64,000 nucleotides of DNA from contig NW_022098072.1 in NCBI RefSeq assembly GCF_002288925.2, positions 20,746,489 to 20,810,488 of the forward strand, given 5' to 3'. Below, in pieces: positions 32,501-42,649 of the stretch; within the stretch, counting starts at the first letter, position 1; the number at the start of each line of letters is the position of its first letter. The notes below the pieces were generated by a model that searched no databases, was not told where the DNA came from, and saw only the letters and a list, made by a program, of their open reading frames with translations. Source of the DNA: Delphinapterus leucas (Eukaryota > Chordata > Mammalia > Artiodactyla > Monodontidae). A program made the translations under genes and the position numbers.

Positions 32501-33295
32501 AATGGGACCTAATGAAACTTAAAAGCTTTTGCATAGCAAAGAAAACCATAAACAGCATCAAGAGACAACCCTTGGAATGGGAGAATATATTTACAGACGA
32601 AGCAACTGACAAAGGATTAATCTCCAAAATATACAGGCAGCTCATGCAGCTCAATATAAAAAAAACAAACAACCCAATCCAAAAATGGGCAGAAGACCTA
32701 AATAGACATTTCTCCAAAGAAGATATACAGACTGCCAACAAACACATGAAAGAATGCTCAACATCATTAATCATTAGAGAGATGCAAATCAAAACTACAA
32801 TGAGATATCATCTCACACCAGTCAGAATGGCCATCATCAAAAAAATCTAGAAACAATAAATGCTGGAGAGGGTGTGGAGAAAAGGGAACCCTCTTGCAGT
32901 GTTGGTGGGAATGTAAATTGATACAGTCACTATGGAGAACTGTGTAGAGTTTCCTTTAAAAAGTAAAAATAAAACTACCATATAACCCAGCAGTCCCACT
33001 ACTAGGCATATACCCTGAGAAAACTATAATTCAAAAAGAGTCATATACCACGATGTACACTGGAGCATTATTTACAATAGCCAGGTCATGTAAGCAACCT
33101 AAGTGTCCATCAACAGATGAATGGATAAAGAAGATGTGGCACATATATACAATGGAATATTACTCAGCTGTAAAAAGAAACAAAATTGAGTTATTTGTAG
33201 TGAGGTGGATGGACCTAGAGACTGTCCTACAGAGTGAAGTAAGTCAGAAAGAGAAAAACAAATACCATATGCTAACACATATATATGGAATCTAA
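29501..33295 (+). pseudogene. L1 ORF2 protein relic (endonuclease and reverse transcriptase)
   Basis: ORF2p makes the target nick and primes reverse transcription. Recognisable parts: endonuclease start ('TTLNVNGLNDP', 29,520s), 'QETH', 'VGDFNTP' (about 29,905), reverse transcriptase '[13 protein letters not shown]' (about 30,870-30,910), 'RQGCPLS', the catalytic 'FADD' at 31,570-31,581, and the C-terminal cysteine-rich part (about 32,865-32,930). The frame is broken into at least nine pieces: stop after 'GWKKIF' at 29,689, frameshifts near 30,150, 30,500, 31,050-31,310, 31,740, 32,060, and TAG stops at 30,936 and 32,281. Length (3.8 kb) is near the normal size. Confidence 0.95.
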
Positions 33296-33667
33296 AAAAA
33301 AAAAAAAAAGGTTCTGAAGAACCTAGGGGCAGGACAGAGTTAAAGATGCAGATGTAGAGAATGGACTTGAGGACACGGGGAAGGGGAAGGGTAAGCTGGG
33401 ATGAAGTGAGAGAGTGGCATGGACATATATTCACTACCAAATGTAAAATAGATAGCTAGTGGGAAGCAGCCGCATAGCACAGGGAGATCAGCTCAGTGCT
33501 TTTGACCACCTAGAGGGGTGGGATAGGGAGGGTGGGAGGGAGATGCAAGAGGGAGGGGATATGGGGATATATGTATACGTATAGCTGATTCACTTTGTTA
33601 TACGGCAGCAACTAACACAACATTGTAAAGCAATTATACTCCAATAAAGATGTTAAAAAAAAAAAAA

Positions 33668-34093
33668 GACAAGATGCAATTAGAGGAAATTGGCTCTGGG
33701 CATAGAAATATTTGCAACTTAAATTTAGGCATAATGGGTCAGTTTGCTGGAATCACATGCTAGAAAAAGATCAGATCACAAGCCAGGAAATTCTGTGATG
33801 CGGCCAAATGAAAGGACGCTTTGCTCGAGTTCTGTGGGTTGTAAACGGTGTGTCGAGAGCATTCCATGCCATTCTAGATGTTTAGCAGAAGAGAGTGTCC
33901 TGTGATTCTGTGCAGTCACATAGAGCTTGGGGGGCCGGGGGTGGGTGGGGATGGAGAGTGTGGTTATGCGGTGTTGGGAAGATAGTGTAGAAGTTGGCTG
34001 GAAGCGGTTTTAAATAGACATTTTATGAGAAGGGAGAGTGAAAAGTCTTTTCATATTATGTTTTTAAATCAGCAATAAAAGAAATTAATCATT
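33668..34093 (+). other. 426-bp 3'-transduced flanking DNA carried by L1
   Basis: Sequence between the L1's own A-tract and the terminal A-tract and target duplication. It has no L1 similarity, is GC-mixed with a G-rich stretch (33,928-33,955), and contains no ORF of note. It is most simply the DNA that lay downstream of the parental L1, copied by read-through. A search of the rest of this genome with it should find the source locus. Confidence 0.85.
34074..34079 (+). terminator. polyadenylation signal used for the transduced transcript
   Basis: AATAAA located 15 bases upstream of the final A-tract (34,094 on). The spacing fits a functional cleavage signal. The L1's own AATAAA at 33,643-33,648 was bypassed. 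Confidence 0.8.
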
Positions 34094-34442
34094 AAAAAAA
34101 AAGGAAGGACATCCTGTCACATGCTACAATATGGTGAACACAGAGGACATTATGCTAAATGAAATAAGCCCATCTCAAAAAGACAAAATACCAGATGATT
34201 TCACTTATATGAGGTATCTAAAGTAGTCAAACTCAGAGAGACAGAAAGGTACCTGGTAGTTTCTAGGGTCTGGTGAAGGGGGAGGGAAAAGGGAGATTGC
34301 TGTTTAAGGGGTATAGTTTCAGGTTTGCAAGTTGGAAATGGTCTGGAGATCTGTTTCACAACAATGTGAATATATTAGCACTGCTGAACTATCCACCAAA
34401 AAATGGTTAAGAAGGTAAATTTTGTTACATATGTATATTTTA

Positions 34443-34472
34443 TATATCTATCTATTTAGATAGATAGATATA
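34443..34472. repeat. AT-rich inverted repeat of TATC/GATA units
   Basis: Arms 'tatatctatcta' (34,443-34,454) and 'tagatagatata' (34,461-34,472) are perfect complements around a 6-base spacer. It can form a cruciform and contains five GATA-type motifs across both strands. It sits just past the L1M 3' UTR. Confidence 0.8.
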
Positions 34473-34566
34473 ATATACATATTTATTTTACCACGTTTTC
34501 AAAAAAGAGTTAATGCTCCAGTGGCCAAGGGCTATGGCTGCTGCCCGGACGCAAGAGGAGAACGAG

Positions 34567-34568
<2 letters not shown>

Positions 34569-34617
<49 letters not shown>

Positions 34618-34622
34618 CGTGC
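34569..34622 (+). repeat. (GT)n/(GC)n alternating tract
   Basis: About 20 GT units run straight into 'gcgcgcgtgcgtgc', giving over 50 bases of unbroken purine-pyrimidine alternation. This is the classic sequence pattern for left-handed Z-DNA and is length-unstable. Confidence 0.95.
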
Positions 34623-34839
34623 AGTGAGGGTCGGGGACAGAGTGGGTTCTGCTCTGCCTACATCCTGCTCCAGAGGTCCTGGAGGTCCAAATTAACCTGG
34701 TCACTAGAGAGTCTGGGGTTATTTTTACTTGGATAAGTTGCCTAGAGGATGTGGATTGAGGCTCAGTGACTGGCAGTTGTCCCTGCCAGGTCTCCAAGTC
34801 CCCAACTTTTTATCACAAGAGAGGAAATAGAATACAGTG

Positions 34840-35040
34840 TAGGGCAAGATTTCAAGAGTTCATATCCTATCTCTACCACTTGCTTAGCTATGTGGCTTTG
34901 AGCAAGGTACCTGAGCTCTCAAGTGCCTCAGTTTCCTTATCTGTAGAATGGGGGCAGTAATAGTACTCACATCATAGGCATAGGGTGGGGACTGAACGAG
35001 TCATCCTGTGGAAGCCCTCGGCGTTTTGCCCAGGATGCTA
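34840..35040 (+). repeat. MIR SINE
   Basis: Sense MIR: 'ctctaccacttgcttagcta', 'gtggctttgagcaaggtacc', 'gcctcagtttccttatctg' and 'gtaatagtactcacatcat'. Confidence 0.85.
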
Positions 35041-35839
35041 TGTTAGTGTTTAGAAAGTTCCGGGATTCTTGACAGGGTTGAAGCGGGTATGGGAGAATTC
35101 ATGTTGTAGTGAAAGAACTGAGCATTGGGATGGAGATTGTTCAGTGAAAAGAAAATGTGGCTACTTCTGGCCAGGATAAGCTGATGGCCTGAACGGGCCC
35201 TCTTCCCGGGCTAGAAGTCGGAGTAGGCTTGTGCACTATCCAAAGCCATTCTGCTCAACTTGCAATGACAGTAGGATGAGGGGTGGCTGGCACCTCCCCA
35301 ACAAGTCCTCCCCAGGCCTATTTCATTTGCCTTCTCTGCACACCCACACCGGGTGGGAGGAAGTAACCCAGGTGTGTGGGGGGTGATAGGCCACACGTGC
35401 AGGAAACTGTGGGTACCTCAAGCAGGGCCCTGTGGTGCACGCCAGTTCTAGGGCCTGGCGCCTCCCGTTCAGGCTCCAGTCTCCTCTGAAGAGTCACCCA
35501 GACCAACTCCTGAGAGTGCATTTTAAAACCAGTTCTTCCAGCCATTAACCCTACCACTCCTGACAAAACACACATCCAGGTGGAGCCAATTAGGGTGGGA
35601 CGGGAGACCAGGACTCTAGAAATTTGGTGCCAGCCTCCCCTGCAGGTCACTCAGGGGTCGGGGCCCTGCCTTGGCAGGCATCAGCTCAGAGCCGTGCAGC
35701 AAGCAGGCACCACCTCCACGTCTGGGCGGCAGCTGCTTCCACGGAGCCCCACTCCCCTCAGGCTGCTTTAGGAGTACACCCTCTGGTCTTGGGGCTCTTG
35801 GGAATCGTGCAAGGTAACCACTGTGTAATCATAACACTG
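35041..35839. other. unique sequence
   Basis: No gene or repeat recognised in 800 bases. GC-rich with overlapping ORFs of 61-130 codons on both strands that show no domains. Confidence 0.4.
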
Positions 35840-36075
35840 CAGCTGAAGGATTCCAATGAAGGACAGCTTATTGAGCACTTACTCTCTCTGTGGAGCCAGG
35901 CACTGACACTCATTATCTCCATCCTCATAACCCACTCTGTGAGGAGGGTACAATTATTTATTCCCATTTTACAGATGAGAAAACTGAGGCCTAGAGGTGG
36001 TAAGATGCTTGTTTAAGGTCCCTGGCCTTTAAATGATGGAGTTGGTATTTAAACCCAGGTCTGTCGGACTCCAAA
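35840..36075 (-). repeat. MIR SINE
   Basis: Antisense MIR, well preserved: 'cttattgagcacttactctc', 'cccattttacagatgagaaa', 'ctgaggcctagaggtgg' and 'tttaaacccaggtctg'. Confidence 0.88.
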
Positions 36076-36234
36076 TCCTACTTATAGCCCCTTCCCCTTT
36101 CTGCCTCACTCTAAAGATAAAATAGTCCACCTTAGCTAGTATATATTTGCACTGCCTGTCATGCTTATAGGCAACTGCTAGTGTTCAGTGTTGATGCTAA
36201 GAGCAATTATTAGTGATGTGAAACAGTCAAAAAC

Positions 36235-36330
36235 CTTAAAACTTCTCACCTAAAATAGGATCACGTCACTCCGTCTTTCAAAAATCTTCAGTGACTTCTT
36301 TGCTTACCACATCAAGTTCAAACTCTTTAG
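36235..36330 (+). repeat. L2 LINE fragment
   Basis: 'gatcacgtcactccgtctt', 'caaaaatcttcagtgacttc' and 'catcaagttcaaactcttta' match a well known internal part of the L2 3' end. Confidence 0.7.
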
Positions 36331-36839
36331 CCTGCAGTACAAAGCACCAAAGAGAGTATGACAAAATGCCAAACTCCTATTGCCCTTTTCTCTTTCAAAA
36401 ATAATCTTCCATCTGGAGAGGAAAAAAATAGCTTTACTGAGTTGGGATTGGAACCCAGGGTTTGTGAGAAGATACCTGAGGAGCAGGACAGGGTTGGAAG
36501 GGAGTCCAGATCCCCTTCCCCAACCAGTGCACCCAGCCCAAGCCCGGGCCTGGGAGAGTGAGGGCACCCAGCTTGCTCCGTGGCTGTTGTTAATCTTTCA
36601 CAGACCATAGCAAACGTGAGAGAACCCCAAGTGCGGGCAAAAGTCCTAGTTTTCAAAAGGGAGGACACTTTAGATTCTGCAAACTGCAGAATCCCACAGG
36701 TATGAGGGAGCCCCAATAAAATTATAGTGTATGCCATTGAGCAAATGGTTTGTGCCCCTTAAAAATAGGAGCACAGATCCCAAAAGAGCTCCAGGGTCCA
36801 CTTGACACAAATCATGTGGGTCTCACGTCATTTCCTCTT
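36331..36839. other. unique sequence
   Basis: No gene or repeat recognised with confidence. A 136-codon minus-strand ORF (36,327-36,737) starts over the L2 fragment and has no domain I recognise. Confidence 0.4.
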
Positions 36840-37260
36840 CTAATGGGGCTGCCGGGCTGGTGGAGCAGGGAAACGCTGATGACGTGGTGTATCTGGATCT
36901 CAGCAAGCCAGCTGATAATGTCTCATGACTTCCTTGTGGACAAAATCGGAAAACTGAGCTAGAGATGCTTTTATTTGGAAGAACTGGTAGCTGATTAAAT
37001 GTATAACCTGAGGACTGCTGATTGATGGTAACTCGGAGGAGGTCTGTAGTGGTGGCACCAAGTCTCTGCCCCGAGCCTGCTGTTGTGGATATTTTATCAA
37101 TAACATCAAGGGTAGATGATGCAGCGTTGGGAGAGATAATGAACAGTTTAGATGCAGAAATAAGGACCCAGGCAGACTGAAATAATGGGCAGGATCTAAT
37201 AGTATGAAACTTACTTGGGACAAATAGAAAATTATGGACTTGGGTTTAACAAGTCTATGA
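36840..37260 (+). repeat. ancient LINE reverse-transcriptase relic (L3/CR1-like)
   Basis: 'gatgacgtggtgtatctgga' (about 36,878) translates in one frame to 'DDVVYLDLSK', followed after a shift by 'SHDFLVDKI'. This is the layout of the YLD..SKAFD..H reverse-transcriptase motif A region in CR1/L3-type LINEs. Later text ('ttttatcaataacatcaagg', 'tagatgatgcag') fits the next motifs. It is very old, full of stops, and not functional. Confidence 0.5.
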
Positions 37261-38139
37261 CCCAGGGTGAAAAGGACTCAAGGCTTTTAGTGGACTAAAA
37301 GCTCCCTATGAGTTAATAGGAATCAAGCCATGGTAAGAGGCTCATGGCCCTCCTCTGCCTTCAGGATGCTCTATATTTCCATAGGGTCAGATCCAGATGT
37401 GATCTGGCTACCAGTCACTGGATGGGATCTGGAGTGTGCCATGTCCTTGCACACCTCCATGCCTCTGCACGCACTGTTCCCACTCCCTCTAGATCAGCTG
37501 ATAGATTACTCTTAAATACCTGGTTTGGCAGCTCCATCTGGGTGGAGCCTCTCGGGATCCTGAGGACCCTGTCCCAGAGCACTCGCTCCTTGTGGCCCCT
37601 CGCGGCACTCACCACGTTTTGTTCAGATGACCAATTTTCCCACCTGCCTCCTTCACAGGACCATGCACTACCTGAGGGCAGGGGCTCCCTCATTCCCAGC
37701 GTGGGTGTCCAGCAAATGTTTGTGAAGAGGGTCTGGCTGCCCCCAAAGCTAATCCCGTCTTTTGCTGTGTTTGTATGGGGATGATGGAGAGAAACGATTT
37801 CCTAATTCTGCTCACACAGGGCAGATCAGACAACTTGAATATGGGTTTCAGGTCTGGGCCCCACACTTCGAAAGAGACAGTGAGGCAGGATGGAGGGACC
37901 CCACTAAGGAGCAAGCTGGGTGGTAAAGATCGTAGAAGCTCTGTCACATGAGGAAAAGCAAAAAGATGGGCACGTTCAGCCAGGAAAAGAGAAGGCTTAG
38001 ATGAGGACGCAAAAACTGTCTTTAAATGTGTGGGAGAATGACAGCAAGTGGTCTCTCTACGGCTGGGGAGTGGGGAGGGTCAGAGGCTTCTTCAAGTTCT
38101 CGATGGAGCCCTGGACATGCACACACGGTTCTCACAGAG
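37261..38139. other. unique sequence
   Basis: No feature recognised except scattered GC-rich ORFs up to 146 codons without domains. Part (37,440-37,720) has a mild L2-like flavour ('ctacctgagggcaggggctc') but is not called. Confidence 0.4.
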
Positions 38140-38350
38140 TGGGAGGCAGTGTAGGGTACAGTTAAGAGCCTGACTTGAGACTTGGACTCCGCAGCCTGAA
38201 TCCCAGCTGTGCCTTGGGCAAGTTGCTTAATCTTGTCTGTTTTCTTATCTGTGAAATGGAATGATAATATTACCCGCCTTACAGGAGGATTAAATGTGAC
38301 AATCCATGAAATATATTTAGAACAAAGTCTGCCATATTCCATAAATGTTA
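38140..38350 (+). repeat. MIR SINE
   Basis: Nearly complete sense MIR: 'ggtacagttaagagcctgac', 'gaatcccagctgtgccttgg', 'gcaagttgcttaatcttgtc', 'cttatctgtgaaatggaatg' and 'ccataaatgttagtg'. Confidence 0.88.
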
Positions 38351-39984
38351 GTGTAAAAAAAACCAGAGAGTATGCCGTCTCTCAAAGCCTAAGGGAGTTC
38401 TCTTTAGAGGGCTGCAGACACCAGACTCAGAAGCCTTAGACCTACCTCCCTGCCTGGGCGTGGAGCCCTCCCTCATCCCTGGCCTGTGAGCATCTGTGGG
38501 TCTGGGCCCACCTCCTCTTCCCTCTTTGCCTAAGCCCCAAACTATCAGAGCCCAACCTTTGGTTAAAGAACAAGCCCACTCTGGCCCAGGTGCACCCTTA
38601 ACACATGTGGCAGGAGTATAAATGGCAGCCCCCCCCCACCTCGATACGTGAAACTTACAAATCAAGCTAGCAACTGCTAAATAAATATGTTCTAGCCTCA
38701 AAACTCAAAAGCTACACTTTCATAACCACCTGGAAGGCCAGGTTCAAATCTAGAACTCCTTGAAATTCTGTGTTGGAGCATCATGCATAGAAAGAGCTGG
38801 CCATGGCCCCAGCCCCTGGCGTGCAGACTGTGCCCCTTCTTTTCATGCCCCAGATACATCCCTCACCATGGGGCTTCACATGCAGGGGTGTGGCCACCCC
38901 AGCCATGGTGTGTAGTCTACGTCACAGCCACAACACCCACGCCCCTGCAGATGGTCACCCCGTGGGTCTAACGATGGGCTGTGGGCCTGGTCTACACTTG
39001 AGAGGCCAGACCAGGGGACAGGCCTGTCAGGACCTGTAAACATGCTCTAGGCTGTTCGGGCAGGGAATTCAGGTGTCCTGGACACCCAGAGCAGGGGGGT
39101 GGTAGCCAGTTCTCCTTGGCTTTTGGAATCCTGGACTTTAAAGGTGAAGTCCAGAGCAGCGGCCCCCCAGCCCAGGCCTGAGGGCAGCACTGTGCCTGTT
39201 GGCCCTTGAAATTCCATATGCCTTCGCTCTAGCTGCTGCCCAGCCCACCCTGCCCAATGTGATGGGTTTGGAGTGGGGGCTGTGTGTTTGCCTTCTGGAA
39301 GCCCTGCTTAGAAAGAGGGAGGGAGCTCTGTGTACCCCGGGGTCAGTTTAGAGGGTGACAGAAGGTGGTGACAGCTCTAAAGAGAGAAGGAGAGCAGAGG
39401 CAATGCCTGAGGCCTGCAGCCAGGGATACGGCAGCTCTGAGCCTGGAAAGGCTCCAGCATGGGGAGGCCAGGGGCGTTCAGGACTTCTGGTCTCCACTGC
39501 TGGCTGGGCCTGCTTGCCCCCAGGCCCATTCCTCATCCTCCCCTCTGTTCTGCATGGCAGGCAGTGTGCTCTGCAGGCTGTGCTTCCCCGGGTGCTGGGT
39601 CAGTGGGCTGCTGGACTGGTGCTGCCAACTGGAGGCTTTGGCAAGAGGCTGGAGGGTGGATGGGGGTGGGAGGAAGCATGGTATTTCTTCCCCTCCTTCT
39701 CTGGCTTGGATGTCATCTCTGGCAACTGCCACATTTTTCCTATGACCCTGACTCCTGCTGTGGCCCCAGTTTCCTCCCAGTGACCTTGGTGCCTGGTCTT
39801 GGAGAGCTGCCTCATCCCTGTGTTCTCCCAGCCTCAGGCAGTGGTGGCTTCCTACTGTTGCTGATCTCTGAGTTGCCTCATTGTCCCTGGTTGACTTCCT
39901 AGCCTTTTCCATCACCTGTGTAATCAATTTCTTGCATTAAATTCCTCCTGTTTTATATCCTGACATGCCAGTTTCTGTTTTCCT
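38351..39984. other. GC-rich unique sequence
   Basis: About 1.6 kb with no confidently assigned repeat. Four overlapping ORFs of 117-149 codons between 39,355 and 39,927 on both strands look spurious. 39,900-39,980 ('ttaaattcctcctgttttat', 'gccagtttctgttttcctg') resembles the 3' terminus of an old LTR, so part of 39,440-39,980 might be LTR-derived. Not firm enough to call. Confidence 0.4.
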
Positions 39985-40202
39985 GACTAACACTGAAATC
40001 AACATGCATTGAGTACTATTATCTATTAGATGATTTCATATAGCATCAGTTTTATTATTCAGACCCAAACTAATACATGTAACAGTCATTTATATAGAGA
40101 GGACACTGAGTGTCTTAAGAGGCTATATAATTTTCTAAGGTTACCAGCTAATAAGTGGTGGAATAACTAGGATGTGAGTCTAAGCTTGTTTCACTCCCAA
40201 GT
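39985..40202 (-). repeat. MIR SINE (diverged)
   Basis: Antisense MIR: 'cattgagtactattatctat', 'gaggacactgagtgtcttaa', 'aaggttaccagctaataagt' and 'ggatgtgagtctaagcttg'. Confidence 0.65.
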
Positions 40203-40668
40203 CTATTCTCTTTCTTTTTTGTTGTTGTTGTGAATATTTTTTTACAATGTCATGTTAGTTTCAGGTGTACAGTATGATATATATATATATTTCAGATTCT
40301 TTTCCCTTATAGGTTATTACAAAATATTGAGTATAGTTCCCTGTGCTATACAGTAGGTCCTTGTTGGTTATCTAATTTATATATAGTAGTGTGTATATGT
40401 TAATCCCAAACTCCTAATTTATCGCCCCCTTCCCCTTTGGTAACCATAAGTTTCTTTTCTATGTCTGTGAGTCTCTTTCTGTTTTGTAAATAAGTTCATC
40501 TGTATCTTTTTTCTTTTTTTAGATTCCACATATAAGCCATATCATATGATATTTGTCTTTCTCTGTCTGACTTCATTAGTATGACAATCTCTAGGTCCAT
40601 CCATATTGCTGCAAATGGCATTATTTCATTCTTTTTTATGACTGAGTAATTTTCCATTGCTTTTATGT

Positions 40669-40680
40669 ACACACACACAC

Positions 40681-40717
<37 letters not shown>
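40669..40717 (+). repeat. (CA)n(TA)n microsatellite within L1
   Basis: About 12 CA units, a short 'tacata' link and about 10 TA units. It sits at the place where the L1 ORF2 sequence normally has a short 'tatatatgtacc' block, so the repeat grew from L1's own sequence. Confidence 0.95.
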
Positions 40718-40776
40718 CCACATCTTCCTTATACATTCATCTGTCAATGGACATTTATGTTGCTTCTATGTCTTCG

Positions 40777-41715
40777 TTATTGTAAATAGTGCTGCAATGA
40801 ATATTGGCATGTATCTTTTCGAATTAGAGTTTTAGTCTTTTCTGGATATATGCCCAGGAGTGGGATTGCTGAATCATATGATAACTCTATTTTTAGCTTT
40901 TTAAGTCTCCTCCACACACTTCTCCATAGTGGCTGCCCCAATTTACCTTCCCACCAACAGTGTAGGAGGGTTCCTTTTTTTCCACACCCTCTCCAGCATT
41001 TATTATTTGTACACTTTTTGATGATGGCCATTCTGGCTGGTGTGAGGTGATAGCTCACTACAGTTTTGATTTGCATTTCTCTAGTAATTAGCAATGTTGA
41101 GCATCTTTTCGTGTGCCTCTTGGTCATCTGTATGTCTTCTTTGGAGAAATGTCTATTAAGGTCTTCTGCCCATTTTTTGCTTGGGTTGTTTGTTTTTTTG
41201 CTATTGAGTTGTATGAGTTGTTTGTATGTTTTGGATATTGAGCCCATGTCGGTTACATCATTTGCAAATATTTTCTCCCAGTTCGTAGGTTGTCTTTTCA
41301 TTTTGTTTATGGTTTTCTTTGCTGTGCAAAAGCTTATAAGCTTGATTAGGTCCCATTTGTTTAGTTTTGTTTTTATTTCCATTACCCTAGGAGATGGATC
41401 TGAAAAGATATTTCTGCAATTTATGTCAAAGAGTGTTCTGCTTATGTTTTCCTCTAGGAGTCTTACAGTATATGGTCTTACATTAAGATTTTTAATCCAT
41501 TTTGAGTTTGTTTTTGTATGTGGTGTTAGAGAACATTTTAATTTCATTCTTTTACATGTAGCTGTCCAGTTTTCCCAGCACCACCTATTGAAGAGACTGT
41601 CTTTTCTCCTTTGTATATTCTGGCCTCCATTAATTGACCATAGGTGCGTGGGTTTATTTCTGGGCTTTCTATCCTGTTCCATTGAGGTATATGTCTGTTT
41701 TTGTGCCAGTGTCAT
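40777..41715 (-). pseudogene. L1 ORF2 C-terminal relic, 312-codon open frame
   Basis: The longest open frame in the window. It covers the ORF2 region after the reverse transcriptase: '[19 protein letters not shown]', '[11 protein letters not shown]', '[10 protein letters not shown]', '[18 protein letters not shown]' and the cysteine-rich '[19 protein letters not shown]'. It lacks the endonuclease and catalytic domains because the element is 5' truncated. It ends early by frameshift within the C-terminal tail. Remaining open over 312 codons suggests few mutations since insertion, not selection. Confidence 0.93.
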
Positions 41716-41724
41716 ACTGTTTTG

Positions 41725-42514
41725 TTTTATTTTAATATCTTTATTGGAATATAATTGTTTTACAATGGTGTGTTAGTTGCTGCTGTATAGCAAAGTGAAT
41801 CAGCTATACATATACAGATATCCCCACATCTCCTCCCTCTTGCGTCTCCCTCCCACCTTCCCTATCCCACCCCTCTAGGTGGTCACAAAGCACTGAACTG
41901 ATCTCCCTGTGCTATGCGGCTGCTTCCCACATTTGGTAGTGTATATATGTCCATGCCACTGTCTCATTTCGTCCCAGCTTACCCTTACCCCTCCCCGTGT
42001 CCTCAAGTCCATTCTCTACATCTGTGCCTTTATTCCTGTCCTGCCCCTAGTTTCTTCAGAACCTTTTTTTTTTTTTTTTTTAGATTCAATTTATATGTTT
42101 TAGCATACGGTATTTGTTTTTCTCTTTCTGACTTACTTCACTCTGTAGGACAGTCTCTAGGTCCATCCACCTCACTACAAATAACTCAATTTCGTTTCTT
42201 TTTATGGCTGAGTAATATTCCATTGTATATATGTGCCACATCTTCTTTATCCATTCATCTGTTGATGGACACTTAGGTTGCTTCCATGTCCTGGCTGTTG
42301 TAAATAGAGCTGCAGTGAACATTGTGGTACATGACTCTTTTTGAATTATGGTTTTCTCAGGGGATATGCCCAGTAGTCGGATTGCTGGATCATATGGTAG
42401 TTCTATTTTTAGTTTTTTAAGGAACCTCCATACTGTTCTTCATAGTGGCTGTATCAGTTTACATTCCCACTAACAGTGCAAGAGGGTTACCTTTTCTCCA
42501 CACCCTCTCCAGCA
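41725..42514 (-). mobile_element. nested 5'-truncated L1 (about 790 bp)
   Basis: Contains the 3' UTR (starting with a short T-rich tail and 'aatatctttattggaatat') and about 450 bp of ORF2 end; the antisense frame at 42,086-42,322 reads '[20 protein letters not shown]'. Flanked by the 13-bp target-site duplication 'tcatactgttttg' at 41,712-41,724 and 42,515-42,527. The 3' UTR matches the type seen at 33,296-33,660 and 1932-2254, so it is from that younger subfamily. Confidence 0.95.
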
Positions 42515-42649
42515 TCATACTGTTTTGATTACTGTAGCTTTGTAGTATAGTCTGAAGTCAGGGAACCTGATTCCTCCAGCACCATTTTTCTTTCTCAAGA
42601 TTGATTTGGCTATCCAGGGTCTTTTGTGTTTCCATACTATCCTCTTTCT

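Larger units (their letters stand above)
27561..34097 (+). mobile_element. near full-length L1 with 3' transduction
   Basis: A single 6.54-kb insertion. The 14-bp target-site duplication 'aaaaaggaaggaca' is at 27,547-27,560 and 34,098-34,111, and the nick site reads TT/AAAA on this strand, the complement of the L1 endonuclease preference. Order: 5' UTR from 'cttcaagatggtggaggag', ORF1 relic, ORF2 relic, 3' UTR with AATAAA at 33,643-33,648, a 13-A tract (33,655-33,667), 426 bp of non-L1 sequence with its own AATAAA, and a final A-tract. Both ORFs are broken, so it is not autonomous now. Confidence 0.95.
27100..34440 (+). mobile_element. old L1M LINE (ORF2 end and 3' UTR), split by a 6.5-kb L1
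   Basis: Left part (27,100-27,560): ORF2 C-terminal sequence, for example 'gtgggaatgtaaaatggtgc', 'ccatatgatccagcaatcc' and 'ttcacaatagccaagaggtg', with a CA repeat at 27,113-27,139. Right part (34,098-34,440): 'catgctacaatatggtgaac', 'attatgctaaatgaaataag', 'tcacttatatgaggtatc' and a 3' UTR ending near 'aagaaggtaaattttg'. Joining the parts at the duplicated 14-mer restores continuous L1 sequence, which proves the intervening element is one insertion. The left part also contains an unexpected ~70-bp insert (27,420-27,489). Confidence 0.9.
40216..42636 (-). mobile_element. 5'-truncated L1 carrying a nested L1
   Basis: Complement of L1 3' UTR (40,216-40,500) and ORF2 C-terminal half. After removing the inner element (41,725-42,514) and its duplicated target, ORF2 continues to 42,636 ('gcaccatttttctttctcaa', 'tttgtgtttccatac'). 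The flanks are a 13-bp target-site duplication with one mismatch: 'ctattctctttct' at 40,203-40,215 and 'ctatcctctttct' at 42,637-42,649. It is therefore a real insertion of about 1.6 kb, moderately young. Confidence 0.93.

Noticed and set aside
39355..39927. Four overlapping ORFs of 117-149 codons
   Set aside because: Overlapping in several frames and both strands with no domain; typical of stop-poor GC-rich DNA.
40777..41715. 312-codon ORF as a domesticated host gene
   Set aside because: It is the C-terminal part of ORF2 in a 5'-truncated L1 with a target duplication; no start context, no catalytic domain, and no sign of selection can be seen.
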